Shown: in pieces, positions 4,374 through 6,038 of the stretch | How positions within the stretch are numbered: position 1 is the first letter of the stretch | How the letters are laid out: every line of letters begins with the position of its first letter | Source: Caulobacteraceae bacterium | GTDB taxonomy: Bacteria; Pseudomonadota; Alphaproteobacteria; Caulobacterales; Caulobacteraceae | Assembly (NCBI GenBank): GCA_020852035.1 | Contig: JADZBR010000302.1 | Location: 1 to 6,038, forward strand | DNA: 6,038 bases | Reading direction: 5' to 3' | Program-made: the position numbers and the translations under genes | Notes under the pieces: generated by a model | Databases searched by the model: none | What the model saw: only the letters and a program-made list of their open reading frames with translations | What the model was told of the DNA's origin: nothing

Positions 4374-6038
4374 ATGCCCCGCCTGATCGCTGCCCTTCTC
4401 GCCTTCCTGGCCCTGGCCGGCGCCGCGCGCGCCGCGCCGGTGGACACCGGCCACCTGACCGCCGAACTGGTCGCCCAGACCGAGGGCGTCCAGGCCGGCG
4501 GCTCGACCTGGGTGGCGCTGCGCCAGAAGATCGACAAGGGCTGGCACACCTACTGGCGCAATTCCGGCGACAGCGGCGAGGCCACCAAGATCGCCTGGAC
4601 GATGCCCGCGGGCTGGCAGGCCGGCGACTTCGTCTGGGCCACGCCGCATCGCCAACCCCCCGGCCCGCTGATGAACTACGGCTATGCGGGCGAAGTGCTC
4701 CTGCCGATCAGGATCACCGCGCCGGCGGGCGCCCAGCCGGGGGAACCCGTCGTCCTGAAGGCCGCCGCCGCCTTCCTGGTCTGCGCCGACATCTGCATTC
4801 CCGAGGACGCCCGGCTCGAGATCGCCCTGACGGTGACCGCGGCCGCGCCGCCGCCCGACCGCCGCTGGAGCGGCCCGATCCAGGCCGCCCTGGACGCCGC
4901 GCCCCGGCCGGCGGCCCTGACCGCCGCCTTCCAGCCGCAGGGGGCGGGCCTCAGCCTGGCCGTCGCCGGCGCGCCGCTGGCCGGGGCGGACGTCGCCGAC
5001 GCCTATTTCTTCCCCTTCGAGTCGACGGTCATCGACCACGCCAAGCCGCAGGCCATCGAGCGCGGCCCGCAGGGCCTGACCCTGACCATCGTCCCCGGCT
5101 ACGCCTTCCAGGGCGCCTCGCCGCCGACCACCCTGACGGGCGTGCTGACCGTGGGCGACAAGGCCTACGAGATCAGCGCCGCGCGCGGCCCGCCGCCGGC
5201 CGGGGCCGCCGGCCTCGGCCCGCCGGCCCGTGGCGCGGGCGGCTCGGGCGGGGGCCTGGGCCTGCCGCTGGCGCTGGGGTTCGCCCTGCTGGGCGGGCTG
5301 ATCCTCAACCTGATGCCCTGCGTCTTCCCGGTGCTGGCGATGAAGGCCGCCTCGCTCGCCGGCCACGGCCACGACGAACGGGCGGCCAAGACGCAGGGCC
5401 TGGCCTTCCTCGCCGGCGTGCTGATCAGCTTCGTCGCCCTCGCCGCCGCCCTGATCGCGGTGAAGGCGGCGGGCGGGGCGGTCGGCTGGGGCTTCCAGCT
5501 GCAGTCGCCGCCGGTGGTGGCCGCGCTGGCGCTGCTGATGCTGCTGGTGGCGCTGAACCTCTCCGGCGTCTTCGAGGTCGGGACCGCGGCGCAGGGGGTC
5601 GGCTCCGGGCTCGCCGCCCGCGGCGGCCTGGCCGGCGCCTTCTTCACCGGGGTGCTGGCGGTGGTGGTCGCCGCGCCCTGCACCGCGCCCTTCATGGCGC
5701 CGGCGCTGGGCTGGGCGCTGACCCAGAGCGAGCCGGCCGCCCTGGCGGTGTTCGCCGCCCTGGGGCTGGGCTTCGCCTCGCCGTTCGTGGCCATCGCCTT
5801 CGTCCCGGCGCTGCGGAGCCGCCTGCCGCGGCCCGGCCCCTGGATGGGGACATTCAAGGCGGTGCTGGCCTTTCCGATGTACGCCGCCGCCGCCTGGCTG
5901 GTTTGGGTGCTGACCCTGCAGGCCGGGCCAATGGCGCTGGCCCGGCTGCTGGCGGCCGCCATCGTGCTGGCGCTCGCCGCCTGGCTGTTCAGCCGCGCCC
6001 AGGCCCGCGGAGGCTGGCAGCTGCAGGCGCCCGCCGCG
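4374..6038 (+). CDS. dsbD: DsbD/ScsB-family thiol:disulfide interchange membrane protein, 3' end outside window
   Basis: The first 555 residues are visible and the frame runs open off the window. This family passes electrons from cytoplasmic thioredoxin across the inner membrane to periplasmic thiol proteins. A signal peptide (MPRLIAALLAFLALAGAARA) precedes a long periplasmic N-terminal domain (about 21-270) with a likely redox pair C137/C141 in LVCADICIPE. A Gly/Pro-rich linker (about 273-294) leads into the membrane domain, which has about seven hydrophobic segments (near 296-320, 342-366, 378-400, 418-448, 454-480, 494-516, 520-540). Two of these carry the conserved cysteines: C316 in NLMPCVFPV and C436 in AAPCTAPF. 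A C-terminal thioredoxin-like domain is expected beyond the window. The N-terminal domain is about twice as long as that of E. coli DsbD and has CX3C spacing. This resembles ScsB, the alphaproteobacterial variant studied in Caulobacter crescentus, so scsB may be the better name. No strong Shine-Dalgarno sequence precedes the ATG. It is divergent from the MaoC-like gene. Confidence 0.92.
   Translation, partial: MPRLIAALLAFLALAGAARAAPVDTGHLTAELVAQTEGVQAGGSTWVALRQKIDKGWHTYWRNSGDSGEATKIAWTMPAGWQAGDFVWATPHRQPPGPLMNYGYAGEVLLPIRITAPAGAQPGEPVVLKAAAAFLVCADICIPEDARLEIALTVTAAAPPPDRRWSGPIQAALDAAPRPAALTAAFQPQGAGLSLAVAGAPLAGADVADAYFFPFESTVIDHAKPQAIERGPQGLTLTIVPGYAFQGASPPTTLTGVLTVGDKAYEISAARGPPPAGAAGLGPPARGAGGSGGGLGLPLALGFALLGGLILNLMPCVFPVLAMKAASLAGHGHDERAAKTQGLAFLAGVLISFVALAAALIAVKAAGGAVGWGFQLQSPPVVAALALLMLLVALNLSGVFEVGTAAQGVGSGLAARGGLAGAFFTGVLAVVVAAPCTAPFMAPALGWALTQSEPAALAVFAALGLGFASPFVAIAFVPALRSRLPRPGPWMGTFKAVLAFPMYAAAAWLVWVLTLQAGPMALARLLAAAIVLALAAWLFSRAQARGGWQLQAPAA

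Noticed and set aside
3760..4386. A 208-residue plus-strand frame spanning the intergenic repeats and the MaoC-like gene
   Set aside because: It starts inside the repeat region, is antisense to a recognised hot-dog protein, and has no domain or ribosome binding site.
4188..5372. A 394-residue open frame on the minus strand opposite the DsbD-like gene
   Set aside because: The plus strand here encodes a clear DsbD-family protein with signal peptide and conserved cysteines. The antisense product is Gly/Arg/Ala-rich low-complexity sequence with no recognisable domain, as expected for the complement of a very GC-rich gene.
1..6038. A mobile element, CRISPR array, toxin-antitoxin pair or defence system
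   Set aside because: There are no transposase or integrase motifs, no regularly spaced direct repeats, no small paired genes of that kind, and base composition is uniform. The genes are recognisable chromosomal families.

Overview
The window is an ordinary-looking stretch of chromosome from a high-GC alphaproteobacterium, most likely of the Caulobacterales (Caulobacter or Phenylobacterium type). The basis is the strong G/C bias at third codon positions, the gene families present (SapC family, MFE-2-type hydratase, ScsB-like DsbD), CTCCCC/GGGGAG palindromes between convergent genes, and a promoter resembling the Caulobacter housekeeping consensus. The genus is inference. I see no phage, transposon, CRISPR, tRNA or rRNA signal.

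Layout. Positions 2-154 (+) hold the C-terminal end of a 5-formyltetrahydrofolate cyclo-ligase. It overlaps by ATGA the start of a YmdB/TIGR00282-type metallophosphoesterase (151-990, +). A GC-rich palindrome (996-1038) separates this pair from a convergent two-gene minus-strand unit. In order of transcription that unit is an MFE-2-type MaoC enoyl-CoA hydratase (2731-1850), then, 25 bases further on, a class A (PhoN-like) acid phosphatase with a lipoprotein signal (1824-1057).

Divergent from the hydratase is a SapC-family gene (2907-3707, +) with a plausible promoter at 2813-2840. It converges on a small MaoC-like hot-dog protein (4248-3856, -). The 148-base gap between them is filled with stem-forming inverted repeats. 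Divergent from that gene, the rest of the window is a ScsB-like DsbD membrane electron transporter (from 4374, +). Its first 555 residues are present; the C-terminal end, where a thioredoxin domain is expected, lies outside.

How the genes fit together. The folate enzyme and the phosphoesterase are probably co-transcribed, as are the hydratase and the phosphatase. The other genes look like independent transcription units. Two proteins handle acyl-CoA-type chemistry (hydratase 2, MaoC-like) and two act in the envelope (lipoprotein phosphatase, DsbD/ScsB), but nothing in the sequence joins all seven into one system. I found no convincing undescribed system. The best leads are the structured intergenic element at 3711-3850, the apparent loss of the catalytic dyad in the small MaoC-like protein, and the lipoprotein form of the phosphatase. 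No gene-free stretch exceeds 300 bases.
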